Positions 26,125 through 35,012 of a stretch of DNA of 64,000 nucleotides are shown here, one piece after another. The DNA is from CANKHA01 sp963731585 (GTDB lineage Bacteria; Pseudomonadota; Alphaproteobacteria; Rhizobiales; Xanthobacteraceae): positions 434,001 through 498,000 of the forward strand of contig CAVSWC010000003.1 of the NCBI GenBank assembly GCA_963731585.1, written 5' to 3'. Position 1 is the first letter of the stretch; the number at the start of each line of letters is the position of its first letter. Under the pieces are notes generated by a model, which was not told the origin of the DNA, searched no databases, and saw nothing but the letters and a program-made list of their open reading frames with translations. Position numbers and translations under genes: made by a program.

Positions 26125-27497
26125 GCAGCGTGCTCGATAGCCTATCAGAGCGTGCGCTTATCTTCGCGCCGCAGGGTCGCGATGCTTTTGTTGCTGCGCG
26201 CATTCTGACCGAAGCAGGCCTGATCGCCGAGATCTGCGACGATCTCCCTAATTTGCTGTCTGAGCTGACGCTTGGCGTAGGTGTTGCGTTGCTGACCGAC
26301 GAAGCTATCCGCGGCGCGGACATCCGCAGCTTAGCAACCCTCATTGCGTCTCAGCCTCCTTGGTCAGATTTGCCCTTTGTCGTGCTGACCGAACGAGGAG
26401 GTGGGCTGGAGCGCAACCCTGCCGCCGCAAGACAGATGGAAGCCTTAGGCAACGTTGCCTTTTTGGAACGACCGTTTCACCCGACCACATTCATTAGTGT
26501 GGTGAAAACCGCGTTGCGCGGTCGGCGACGGCAATACGAGGCCAGGGCTCGTCTACAAGCCTTACACGAAAGCGAAAATCACGCTCGTCGCGCAGAGGCT
26601 GATTTGCGACGGCTCAATGAAACATTGGAAGGTCGCGTCGCGGAGCGCACTGTGGAGCTGGAAGCCGCGAACCGTCAGCTTGTTTCGCAGATCGAAGAAC
26701 GCGAGCGTGTGGAATTGACGTTGCGCCAAATGCAGCGTCTCGAAGCAGTAGGGCAACTCACGTCCGGCGTGGCGCACGATTTCAATAACCTGCTCACTGT
26801 AGTGCTCGGCAATCTCGGATTTTTTGAGAAGGGATTGGACGGTTCGGCGGACGCCAAGCTGAAACAGAGGCTTGGTCATATGCGAATGGCGGCAGAACGG
26901 GGCGCCAAGCTTACATCACAGCTCCTAGCTTTTTCTCGGCGTCAGCGCCTTGAGCCCAAGCCGGTAGACCTGAACGACGCCTTGGCAAGTATGCGTGACC
27001 TGCTTCAAAGCTCGCTCGGCGGCAGCGTCCAGATCAACACGAATTTCCGGTCTGGTCTTTGGCCAGCTCTCGTCGACCCGACGCAGATCGAGCTGGTCGT
27101 TTTAAATCTTGCAATCAATGCCAGAGATGCGATCCCAGTTGGTGGCAGCGTCACGTTGGAAACCGCGAATGCGACAGTGGGTGCGCCACAACGGCCTGAA
27201 GAGCCAAATCCGGGTGACTACGTCGTTGTTTCCGTGGTCGATACCGGGTCAGGGATGACTCCGGAAGTGCTGGCCAAAGCCTTTGAGCCGTTTTTCACCA
27301 CCAAAGAGATTGGAAAAGGTTCGGGCTTGGGCTTAAGCCAGGTACTCGGTTTCGCAAAGCAGTCCGGGGGCGGCATGCGGATCGAAACACGGGTGGGAGA
27401 AGGCACCACTGTAAAGGTATTCCTGCCTCGCGCTGCAAAGAGTGATGAAACAGACAGCGGCGTGGATTCGACCAGTCCAACCAAAGCTGCACCGTAA
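26121..27497 (+). CDS. Sensor histidine kinase with N-terminal pseudo-receiver
   Basis: The 458-residue cytoplasmic protein has a receiver-like domain (about 1-135) lacking the usual acceptor pattern: VALLTDEAI at the acceptor strand and an RP instead of KP at the lysine site. A coiled coil (about 140-205), a DHp segment with His219 in GVAHDFNNLL, and a HATPase_c domain follow, with NARDAI, DTGSGM and GSGLGLSQV. The TTG start overlaps the KaiC stop (TTGA), suggesting translational coupling. It has no membrane segments, so input presumably comes from its partners. Confidence 0.85.
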   Translation: MSSVLDSLSERALIFAPQGRDAFVAARILTEAGLIAEICDDLPNLLSELTLGVGVALLTDEAIRGADIRSLATLIASQPPWSDLPFVVLTERGGGLERNPAAARQMEALGNVAFLERPFHPTTFISVVKTALRGRRRQYEARARLQALHESENHARRAEADLRRLNETLEGRVAERTVELEAANRQLVSQIEERERVELTLRQMQRLEAVGQLTSGVAHDFNNLLTVVLGNLGFFEKGLDGSADAKLKQRLGHMRMAAERGAKLTSQLLAFSRRQRLEPKPVDLNDALASMRDLLQSSLGGSVQINTNFRSGLWPALVDPTQIELVVLNLAINARDAIPVGGSVTLETANATVGAPQRPEEPNPGDYVVVSVVDTGSGMTPEVLAKAFEPFFTTKEIGKGSGLGLSQVLGFAKQSGGGMRIETRVGEGTTVKVFLPRAAKSDETDSGVDSTSPTKAAP

Positions 27498-27894
27498 AAG
27501 TGCAATTATTCTTTTGGTGGACGATGACAACGCCGTTCGCGAGGTTACGGCCGCGATCCTTCGCGACCTCGGCTATGTGGTGCTGGAGGTAGGAAGCGGC
27601 GGGGCCGCGCTCGACCTTCTCGATGGCGAAGCGCAGGTAGAGCTAGTGCTGCTCGATTTTGCTATGCCCGGCATGAACGGGATGGAGGTGGCTAGGCAGG
27701 TGCAATCCAAGTATCCGACTCTCCCCGTTTTGTTCATCACGGGTTACGCCGATAAAACGGCGCTTGAGAATGTCGGTGAAGCAGCAATCATCAAAAAGCC
27801 GTTCGTAGGCGACGAACTCGCCCAAAAAGTATCCTCAGCGCTTTCGCACGTTCGTTCTCATCCCCGTGGGAGGGTCGTGCCGCTGCGGCGCTAA
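27442..27894 (+). CDS. Single-domain response regulator of the KaiC cassette
   Basis: The 150-residue receiver-only protein has acidic VDDD near 27-29, acceptor Asp72 in LLDFAMPG, Thr in FITGYAD and Lys in KKPF, and no output domain. Its start lies within the kinase gene (56-base overlap in another frame), so the three cassette genes form one tightly packed unit. It may shuttle phosphate or act on a protein target. The next gene begins 200 bases downstream. Confidence 0.85.
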   Translation: MMKQTAAWIRPVQPKLHRKSAIILLVDDDNAVREVTAAILRDLGYVVLEVGSGGAALDLLDGEAQVELVLLDFAMPGMNGMEVARQVQSKYPTLPVLFITGYADKTALENVGEAAIIKKPFVGDELAQKVSSALSHVRSHPRGRVVPLRR

Positions 27895-27934
27895 AATTTG
27901 TGATCCGCTCTCTAATGGTTGCGGACTCGCCAAT

Positions 27935-27950
27935 AAGCGTTCAACCGCTT
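27935..27950 (+). terminator. Weak terminator candidate after the KaiC cassette
   Basis: AAGCG and CGCTT enclose a six-base loop and are followed by GTTATTCTTA. The stem is short and the T-tract interrupted. Confidence 0.25.
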
Positions 27951-28093
27951 GTTATTCTTAAGTTAAGAGAAAGTGCCGCGACATTGAAACTCGGCCAGCG
28001 CCGCAGTATCGAGGCCCACCATGCAACTCGACGTTGACTCTGTCTTCAGCGGGCCTCTACCCTCCAGAAAATTTTGCATAGGGAGGAGAAAAA

Positions 28094-29110
28094 ATGAAGA
28101 CCACAGATATCTTTGCGCGTTATGTCCCGGGCTCATTGTTTGCCGTTGTGACAACTTGCGCGATTTCGTGCCTGGCCCTTGCATTGGCTTCCGATCCATC
28201 GCTGGCGCAGGGCAAGGCGCCGAAAGGTCCGGTGGAAGTGACGGTCGCGTCGGGTCCGGGCGGCTCGCCGGACGTCATCATGCGCAACGTGCTCAAGATC
28301 ATGAGCGATGAGAAGATCATCTCGGTTCCCGCGGCCGTGCAGAATCGGCCCGGCGGCTCCGGCGCCGTGGGGTATAATTTCGTCCTCGGCAAACCTGGCG
28401 ATGAAAATATCCTGTTCTGCATCAATCAGCCGGTCTTCACGACGCCGATCATGCAAGGCACGCCATCGGTGATCGATCAGCTCGTGCCGATTGCGTTATT
28501 CATCCAGTCGGAGCTCGTGTTCCTGGGTCAGCCCAACGGTCCCAAGACGATGAAGGAATTCGTCGATGCGGCCAAGGCTGCGCCCGGCAAGATGCGCATC
28601 GCGGGCGCGCAGGCCGGCGGCACCGATAACATCGCAGCCGCGCTGATCGAGAAAGCCGGCGGCGTGAAAATCACCTACGTTCCGTTTGACAGCGGGTCGG
28701 CCGCGCTCGCGGCGTTTCTCGGCGGCAACGTCGAGGGCACGTTCGCCACACTGGAAGAGGGCTTGCAGCAGATCCAGAGCGGGAAGGCGCGGCCGCTGGC
28801 GATCTTGTCCGAGAAGCGCCGGAGCGAGGCTGCCTACAAGGATGTCCCGACCGCCAAGGAGCAGGGCTACAATGCCGTGTTCGGTCAGGAATGGGGCGTT
28901 GCCCTGCCGCCCAAGACCGACCCTGAAGTCGCGAAATGGTGGGAAGACAAGTTCCGCAAGGTCGTCGCCACCAAGGCCTGGCAGGACGGATTGGCGGCAA
29001 AATTCCAGCGCAGCGAGTTCATCGGGATGGACGGCATCAAGGCGCACAACACCAAGATGCAGGACCTGTACCGGACGCTGATGACGGATATCGGCCTCGC
29101 CAAAAAATAA
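28094..29110 (+). CDS. tctC: Tripartite tricarboxylate transporter substrate-binding protein (TctC/Bug)
   Basis: The 338-residue periplasmic binding protein has a signal peptide ending near residue 36 (...SLAQ), then the TctC fold with VASGPGGSPD in the ligand loop, NRPGGSGAVGYNFV and a C-terminal DKFRKVVATKAWQD helix. The ribosome site GGAGG lies 7 bases before the ATG. It starts an operon with tctB, tctA and an amidohydrolase. The ligand is unknown but presumably a carboxylate. Confidence 0.92.
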   Translation: MKTTDIFARYVPGSLFAVVTTCAISCLALALASDPSLAQGKAPKGPVEVTVASGPGGSPDVIMRNVLKIMSDEKIISVPAAVQNRPGGSGAVGYNFVLGKPGDENILFCINQPVFTTPIMQGTPSVIDQLVPIALFIQSELVFLGQPNGPKTMKEFVDAAKAAPGKMRIAGAQAGGTDNIAAALIEKAGGVKITYVPFDSGSAALAAFLGGNVEGTFATLEEGLQQIQSGKARPLAILSEKRRSEAAYKDVPTAKEQGYNAVFGQEWGVALPPKTDPEVAKWWEDKFRKVVATKAWQDGLAAKFQRSEFIGMDGIKAHNTKMQDLYRTLMTDIGLAKK

Positions 29111-29143
29111 TTGGTCAGCGCGCAAAAAATAAGGCCGGCAGCG

Positions 29144-29596
29144 ATGAGAGTGAGCGAAGTCGTTCCACCGCTCGTCATGCTTGCGCTGTCGGCCGTCATC
29201 GTTCTCGGAACCTGGCACCTCGGTTATTGGCGAGACACCACGGCGGGGCCGGCCTTTGCCCCGGTCTGGGTTGCGGCCGTGGGCGCGCTGCTGGCAATCC
29301 TTCAGTTGCGCGCCGCCCGGTCGGCTGGATGGGCCGGCGCATACGACTGGCCCGATGCGGCAGGGATGAAGCGGGTCGTTGCAACATTCCTCGGCCTGTG
29401 CGTTTTCTCGGCTGTTTCGCCTTTCCTCGGCATGGTGCCGAGCACCGCGCTGTTCGTGGTTCTTTTTCTTTACGGGCTGCTGGCGCGGCCGCTTGTCTCC
29501 ACACTGGCTACCGCGGCCGTGACGACGGGGATGATCTACGTGATTTTTGTCTGGTGGCTCAACGTCGGTCTCCCGACCGGGTATTTCGGCATCTAG
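29144..29596 (+). CDS. tctB: Tripartite tricarboxylate transporter small subunit TctB
   Basis: The 150-residue inner-membrane protein has four hydrophobic helices, typical TctB size and layout. I chose the ATG at 29144; an in-frame TTG at 29111 would abut the tctC stop. It lies between tctC and tctA in an operon and supplies the small membrane subunit. Confidence 0.85.
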   Translation: MRVSEVVPPLVMLALSAVIVLGTWHLGYWRDTTAGPAFAPVWVAAVGALLAILQLRAARSAGWAGAYDWPDAAGMKRVVATFLGLCVFSAVSPFLGMVPSTALFVVLFLYGLLARPLVSTLATAAVTTGMIYVIFVWWLNVGLPTGYFGI

Positions 29597-29615
29597 CGGC
29601 TAGAGAAGGCGGCCA

Positions 29616-31124
29616 ATGGATTCCCTGGGTCTTCTCGGACAAGGCTTCGCGACGGCACTGGAGCCCGCCAATCTGCTTTTTCTCGTGATCGGCGTCGTCG
29701 TCGGACAGCTGATCGGAGCACTTCCGGGAATCGGACCGGCTGCCGGCATGGCGTTGCTGCTGCCGCTTACATTCGGGATGACGCCGATCACCGCCATCGT
29801 GATGCTTGCGGGGATCATGTATGGCGGCATGTATGGCGGCACGCTGACCTCCGTGTTGGTGAATGTGCCCGGCGAATCATCCAGCGTGATGACCGCGGTT
29901 GACGGGCATCAGATTGCCCGCCGCGGCCGCGCGGGAGCCGCTCTCAGCATTGCCGCCATCGGTTCTTTTTTAGCAGGAATTTGCGCGGTGGCTGCGCTGG
30001 TTTTCATCACCCCGCCGCTCAGCGAGTTCGCGCTCAAGTTCAGTGCGCCCGAATACTTTCTGCTTGCGGCGCTCGGCATCACCGCGAGCGCGAGCCTTGG
30101 CAGCAGTTCGGCGATCAAGGCGCTGATGGCCGCGGTGCTCGGCCTGATGGTGGCGCTGGTCGGCGTGGATCCTATTGTTGGACTCCCCCGGCTGACGTTC
30201 GGTCTGCCTACATTGGTTGAAGGCATCGACTTTCTGCCGGTTGCAATCGGCATTTTCGGAATCGCCGAAGTGCTGTCGTCGCTTGAAAAACTGCAGGACA
30301 TGCAGCCGATCCGGACGCGGTTGCGCGACATGTGGTTGACCTCCGAAGAATGGGCCGAGAGCAGGATGGCAATTCTTCGTGGCGGCCTTGTTGGCTTCTT
30401 CGTCGGAATCCTGCCGGGCGCCGGGCCGACGATCGCCGCCATGATGGCCTACGTGACCGAGCGGCGGTTCAGCCGCCGGCCAGAGCGCTTCGGCCATGGG
30501 GCTCTGGACGCCGTGGCCGCCGCTGAATCCGCCAACAACTCTGCGGCACACGGCGCACTGGTGCCGATGCTCTCGCTCGGGATTCCGGGATCGGCAAGCA
30601 CGGCGGTGCTGCTCGCCGCCCTGATCCTGCAGGGAATCCAACCCGGTCCCAATCTGATGACGCAACAGTCCACGCTGGTCTGGGGGCTGATCGCCAGCAT
30701 GTTTATCGGCAACGTGATTTTGCTCGTCATCAACTTGCCGCTGGCGCCGGCCTTCGCTTCAATCCTGCGCATTCCTTATGTCTATCTTGCTCCGGGAATT
30801 CTGATGATTTCGCTGGTGGGCGCCTATGCCAGCACGAACAGCTTTTATACTGTCATTATCGCCCTCCTATTCGGCGTTATCGGCTGGTTCATGATCAAGC
30901 TGGATTTTCCGCGCGCGCCGCTCGTGCTTGCGGTGGTGCTCGCGCCGTTGCTCGAAACCTCGCTTCGGCAATCGTTGCTGCTGTCGTTCGGAAGTCCGAT
31001 GATCTTCGTTGAGCGCCCGCTCTCTGCGGTGATTCTGCTGCTCGTTGTCATCTCGCTGGCGCTGCCGGCATACGGCGCCATGCGCCGGCATCTCGGCCGC
31101 GCGCCTAAAGCCGGCCCGGTCTGA
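29616..31124 (+). CDS. tctA: Tripartite tricarboxylate transporter large permease TctA
   Basis: The 502-residue permease has about 11-12 helices and the family signatures GALPGIGPAAGMALLLPLTF near residue 31, MYGGMYGGTLTSVLVNVPGE near 70, GILPGAGPTIAAMMAY in the middle and ESANNSAAHGALVPMLSLGI. It carries the substrate across the inner membrane driven by an ion gradient. Confidence 0.95.
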   Translation: MDSLGLLGQGFATALEPANLLFLVIGVVVGQLIGALPGIGPAAGMALLLPLTFGMTPITAIVMLAGIMYGGMYGGTLTSVLVNVPGESSSVMTAVDGHQIARRGRAGAALSIAAIGSFLAGICAVAALVFITPPLSEFALKFSAPEYFLLAALGITASASLGSSSAIKALMAAVLGLMVALVGVDPIVGLPRLTFGLPTLVEGIDFLPVAIGIFGIAEVLSSLEKLQDMQPIRTRLRDMWLTSEEWAESRMAILRGGLVGFFVGILPGAGPTIAAMMAYVTERRFSRRPERFGHGALDAVAAAESANNSAAHGALVPMLSLGIPGSASTAVLLAALILQGIQPGPNLMTQQSTLVWGLIASMFIGNVILLVINLPLAPAFASILRIPYVYLAPGILMISLVGAYASTNSFYTVIIALLFGVIGWFMIKLDFPRAPLVLAVVLAPLLETSLRQSLLLSFGSPMIFVERPLSAVILLLVVISLALPAYGAMRRHLGRAPKAGPV

Positions 31125-31191
31125 GGCGAGCATCGGGAGCCCTGCATCGTCGTCACATCCTTAAGCCCCTGCCAGACAAGGCCTGCCCCGC

Positions 31192-32198
31192 ATGACAGTC
31201 ATCGACATTCATACCCACGTCTTCACCGAAGCCATGATCGCTTCGATGCAAAAAGAGGCGCCCTCGCTGCGATTGCAGCTGAAGCCGATTGATCAGGATT
31301 CGGCGGTGCTGGAAATCGCCGATATCGTGCAAAATCCGTTTCCCCGAAAGGCCTGGGATCTGGAACAGCGCTTCGCGGACATGGATGCGTCCGAGCGTAG
31401 ACATGCATCTGATCTGCAATGTCCCTCACACCTTTCTTTATGAAGAGGAGGCCTCGCTGGCGGCTGCGACGTCGGCGATCCTCAACGATGCAATCGCAGC
31501 CTTGGTCACGCAACATCCGAAGCGCTTCCGCGGCTTGGCGACGCTCCCGATGCAGTCGCCGGAGCTTGCGGTTCGAGGAGCTTCGCCGGGCGATGGGCGA
31601 ACTTGAACTCATTGGCGTGCACGTCGGATCGAATGTCGAAGGCCGCAATCTCGACGATCCCGCGCTGGAGCCGGTTTGGCAGCTGGCCGGCGAGCTCGGA
31701 GCCTTCATCCTCGTCCACCCGCACAAGATCGCCGCGCGCGACCGCCTGAAGTCGTATTATCTGACGAACCTGATCGGCAACCCGCTGGAAACCACGATCG
31801 CGGCCGCTTCGCTCATTTTCGGCGGCGTGGTCGAACGGCATCCCGGCATCAGATTTTTATTGGCGCACGGCGGTGGATTTGTTCCGTACCAGGCCGGTAG
31901 ATTTCTTCACGGATGGAATGTTCGTCCTGAACCGAAACTGCGTCTGACGGGCGATCCGCAAGCCTCACTCGCGAAGCTTTGCTATGACACCATCCTGCAC
32001 TCGGATGCGACGCTGGCATTTCTTGTCGGCTCGGTCGGCGCCGCGCGGGTCTATTTGGGCAGCGACTATCCGTTCGACATGGGATACTACGATGGCGTTC
32101 GCCAAATTCGCCGGCTGACGATCCCGGACTCCGAGCGCGGGCTCATCCTTGGGGGCAATGTGGCGTCGCTCTTTCAAAGCAAGCGAGCGGGCGCTTAG
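31192..32198 (+). pseudogene. Amidohydrolase family enzyme (ACMSD-like), two frame breaks
   Basis: The restored protein is about 335 residues. It begins VIDIHTHVF, the metal-binding HxH of the ACMSD/gamma-resorcylate decarboxylase group. Later come FILVHPH, the RFLLAHGGGFVPY His-rich strand, and SDYPFDMG with the catalytic Asp. The frame shifts by +1 at about 31396 and again at about 31574, so as written the product is truncated after 80 residues. It is the fourth gene of the tctCBA operon, suggesting the imported compound or a product is its substrate: a hydrolase or a decarboxylase, unresolved. Confidence 0.8.
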
Positions 32199-32360
32199 AG
32201 CAACGTCAAGTGGCGACACCGGGCCCGGTGTTGGCCTGCACCGTACGTTTGATGCGCTAGATTTGATCCATTCGCACTGATCAGGAGGCCAAAGCGGTTT
32301 AGGAGTTGGGCTGCCGCAATGTCCTTGGTCGGCAACGCCTTCGATGATCACTCCGGCGAG

Positions 32361-33323
32361 CTAGTTCAGCGCGACCCACGCTTTCGCAACAACCGTGGCG
32401 CCGCACCAATTCGATATCAATCCACCCGGATTCGTGATCGGATCACGGTGCCCGCCCCGTTGGGCGTCGGGATCACCGGTGAAGACGAAGCAATTTTCCT
32501 TCGACAGGTTAGTGTCGTGATAACGCAGGTCGAGGTTGAAAGACTTATAGGTGAAGGTCGCGCCCGCATGCCAGTTCAGGTAGGCGGGCAGTTGAAATCC
32601 GCCCAGTGCGGCGGACTGGTGGCCGAACCAGGAGTAGCCCGCGGCTGCCGTGAACGACACCCCGAAATCCGGTGGCAGCAAGCGGGCTGGCAGGTCGTAA
32701 CCAAGCCCTGATGCCCCATACCAGCTCCAAGCACCGGTGTTGGAGACATTCGGCGAATAGGCAAAGCCGCCAGCCCAACGGAGCGATTCCGTAAGCTTTA
32801 CCTCGCTGCGAAAGGCGGCCTCCCAATAATCGATGCTGGACGCGCCGGGCATGCCACCCGGGTAGGCAAAGTAACTGCCCCCAAGATCAAAATCGAAATC
32901 TCCAAAGGATTGGCGGATGCCGCCGCCAAATGCGAGCTCGGCATCCGGCTGAGTTGGAAGCCGCACGGTTGCTGCCGTTGTCCAGGCATAGAAGCGGGCA
33001 AATGTTGCTTCGATGGCTGCTCCCAAGGCCGGTTTGTGGTCGGAGAGCGTCGTGCCGCGATATACATAATCGGACGCGACGCCTGCCTTCGCGCTGAACT
33101 TCAGCCCCTCGTTTTCGTCCTTGGACGCCTCCTGCGATGTCGCCTCGGGAGGGGCGAACCCCCGGCCGCCGAGGTCGATCGTTTTGTTAGATGCGACCTG
33201 CGGAGGCTGCGGAAGGGTCTGGGCCTGTGCGAAAGCGATCTGCGAAGCGCCCCCGAGGACAGGAGCTAAGCCGAGCAGCCAAAGCAGCTTGTTGTGCCGG
33301 ATCTCTGCCAATAAAAGTTTCAT
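32361..33323 (-). CDS. TorF family putative porin (TIGR02001)
   Basis: The 320-residue outer-membrane protein has a signal peptide (cleavage near AFAQA), a Pro-rich linker, then alternating beta strands starting GVASDYVYRGTTLSDHKPALG, the TorF-family hallmark. It ends in an aromatic/hydrophobic strand. It follows the VIT1/CCC1-like gene by 24 bases on the same strand, so the two probably form an operon. The role is unknown. Confidence 0.85.
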   Translation of the reverse strand: MKLLLAEIRHNKLLWLLGLAPVLGGASQIAFAQAQTLPQPPQVASNKTIDLGGRGFAPPEATSQEASKDENEGLKFSAKAGVASDYVYRGTTLSDHKPALGAAIEATFARFYAWTTAATVRLPTQPDAELAFGGGIRQSFGDFDFDLGGSYFAYPGGMPGASSIDYWEAAFRSEVKLTESLRWAGGFAYSPNVSNTGAWSWYGASGLGYDLPARLLPPDFGVSFTAAAGYSWFGHQSAALGGFQLPAYLNWHAGATFTYKSFNLDLRYHDTNLSKENCFVFTGDPDAQRGGHRDPITNPGGLISNWCGATVVAKAWVALN

Positions 33324-33347
33324 TGCAGACACTCGTATAAAAAGCAC

Positions 33348-34028
33348 TCAGCCACCAAGTGCTATCGCAATCCCCACGAGTGCGCAGCCGACGCCTACCA
33401 TCAGCAGGCCGCCGGTCCATGGTTGACGTCCTATGCACTTTGCGAACGCATAGCCGCACAGGAACAGCATCGCGATGGCGATAGCGTTGGAGATACGCAA
33501 GCCGAGGTGGACATCGTTGATGAACAGAAATGGTATAACGACCGGAAAGGTAGACAGGAAAACCCACAGGCAGATGGCCAGGGCGCTCAGCGCATCGTTC
33601 TTGGTCAGCCCGGCCGGCACCGGAGCGTCCGGAAGCTGGCGCAATTTTTGTCGCATCGCTTCCAGGTCTGTATCCGATACGAGGGCCGCCAGCGGCTCCG
33701 GCAAGTTCTGTTTGATCAGCCGCCTGGCGTAGTCGGCATCGGCCGCATGCCGCGCCGCGCGAACCATCAAGAAATTGCGTCCCCGCTCGTCGAGGGTGCC
33801 CATCAGATAGATGCCAGCGTCGATGATACCCCACGCCAGATTGCATCCGAGCGCGCCTATGATCATCGTCTTGACGTCGGCGCGACCGGCGGTGAGTATG
33901 CTCAGCGTGCCGGTACTGGTCAGGACCATAATGAGTTCGAACAAAATCTCGGAAATTCGGTCGACCGGATCGAGCAATCGGTTAATCGGCTTTTTCGCCT
34001 GATTCAGGGTGAGCCCGATGGCATGCAA
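33348..34028 (-). CDS. VIT1/CCC1-like membrane protein
   Basis: The 226-residue product has five predicted membrane helices: two N-terminal, a cytoplasmic loop of about 70 residues (about 85-150), then three. The opening DRISEILFELIMVLTSTGTLS resembles bacterial proteins placed in the VIT1/CCC1 metal-ion family. It lacks some residues of the canonical iron/manganese transporters, so substrate is open. It lies upstream of the TorF porin in a likely two-gene operon. Confidence 0.6.
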   Translation of the reverse strand: MHAIGLTLNQAKKPINRLLDPVDRISEILFELIMVLTSTGTLSILTAGRADVKTMIIGALGCNLAWGIIDAGIYLMGTLDERGRNFLMVRAARHAADADYARRLIKQNLPEPLAALVSDTDLEAMRQKLRQLPDAPVPAGLTKNDALSALAICLWVFLSTFPVVIPFLFINDVHLGLRISNAIAIAMLFLCGYAFAKCIGRQPWTGGLLMVGVGCALVGIAIALGG

Positions 34029-34221
34029 AGGATGACCCCCGGCTTTCGGCCTTGATGCCGTCGATCATATCCCGTGTCAGGGTGGAGAGCCATTGGCTCG
34101 ATGGACAAGTATCAATCTTTGTCCTGGCTCAAAAAAAGTCCGGGGGGGTCGGGGCGGAGACGTAAATCTTGGTCGAAGCCGGCCGGCGGTGGCCCATCCA
34201 TTTGGCCCGCACATCTAAGAT

Positions 34222-34974
34222 CTACGAAAGCCGACCAGGAGCGGGCCGCCAGCGGAACGCTTCGGGCCGATAGGGCCCGATCGGATAGCGCAGGCCACGC
34301 CAGAACCCCCGGCAAACGCCGGGGAGATAAGCTTGCAGCCGCGTCCCATTTTTCTCCCTGGGAATGCTCACGAAGGTGATGTCCGGCCGCATCGCGGAAA
34401 AGCGGGCCTGCGCGTGGCGCTGCCGCGGGGTTGGCATGGACAGCCGCTCCAGCGTAACCGCAATGAGAGATGTGCCGGTCCAGAACAGGACATCGAAACG
34501 GATAAAGCGCTCTGCCCCCGTCTCCTTGCTCTCCTCCTTCGTCAGTTCCAGATGGGCATTCGGCAAGGGAAGAAACGCGGAGAAGAACCAGTCGGCGGTA
34601 TCGTAGAGCGCCGCGTCCCATGACGCGCCGCCTGGCAGGTCGTTGGCATGGTCCCTGACTTCGGCCTCCACGACATCAAGATAGCAAGTGAGGAAATCCT
34701 GCAGCGGCCGATCGAAGATCGATGCCTTTTTTTGAATCCGAGCCCGGCAATAATCCTTGAGCGCCGCCTGCGTGCGCAGCGTCGCCATGACCTCCGCCGG
34801 CAAACGCATCCAGCCGGCGCTGTTCAGGCGCAGGGCGGGACTGTCCGATGCGAAGGATGCGAGCGAGGGCGATAGGATCTGCCCGCCTTGCGGCAATGCG
34901 GCGGGCTGCATCGACAGCACGCGCGCGGGATTCTCAACGATGCCGTAGGCGATGTGATAGCGAAGCATCGTCAC
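34222..34974 (-). CDS. Hypothetical protein, unknown family
   Basis: The 250-residue soluble protein has no signal peptide or membrane helix. I do not recognise it. The middle holds a strand-rich RFDVLFWTGTSLIAVTLE segment (about 160-178) followed by DITFVSIP, which superficially looks like the Asp...Glu core of a restriction-endonuclease fold but lacks the expected ExK. It is flanked by the VIT1-like and LVIVD genes on the same strand. Codon use looks like neighbouring real genes, and the frame is uninterrupted. Confidence 0.6.
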   Translation of the reverse strand: MTMLRYHIAYGIVENPARVLSMQPAALPQGGQILSPSLASFASDSPALRLNSAGWMRLPAEVMATLRTQAALKDYCRARIQKKASIFDRPLQDFLTCYLDVVEAEVRDHANDLPGGASWDAALYDTADWFFSAFLPLPNAHLELTKEESKETGAERFIRFDVLFWTGTSLIAVTLERLSMPTPRQRHAQARFSAMRPDITFVSIPREKNGTRLQAYLPGVCRGFWRGLRYPIGPYRPEAFRWRPAPGRLS

Positions 34975-35012
34975 GTTGCCATTCCATCGCCGTCCGTCCG
35001 CAGGCCGGACAA

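Noticed and set aside
27895..28093. Attachment-site copy of the tRNA-Leu 3' end downstream of the KaiC cassette
   Set aside because: I looked for the GGTTCGAGTCC...GGGGCACCA segment after the cassette and did not find it.
29208..29230. GGAAC followed by CGGTTATT inside tctB as a second EcfG promoter
   Set aside because: Spacing does not fit 16-17 bases and the site is within a coding region in mid-operon.
34222..34974. Restriction-endonuclease-like fold for the hypothetical protein
   Set aside because: Only a vague Asp...Glu pattern is present without ExK; not enough to assign a function.
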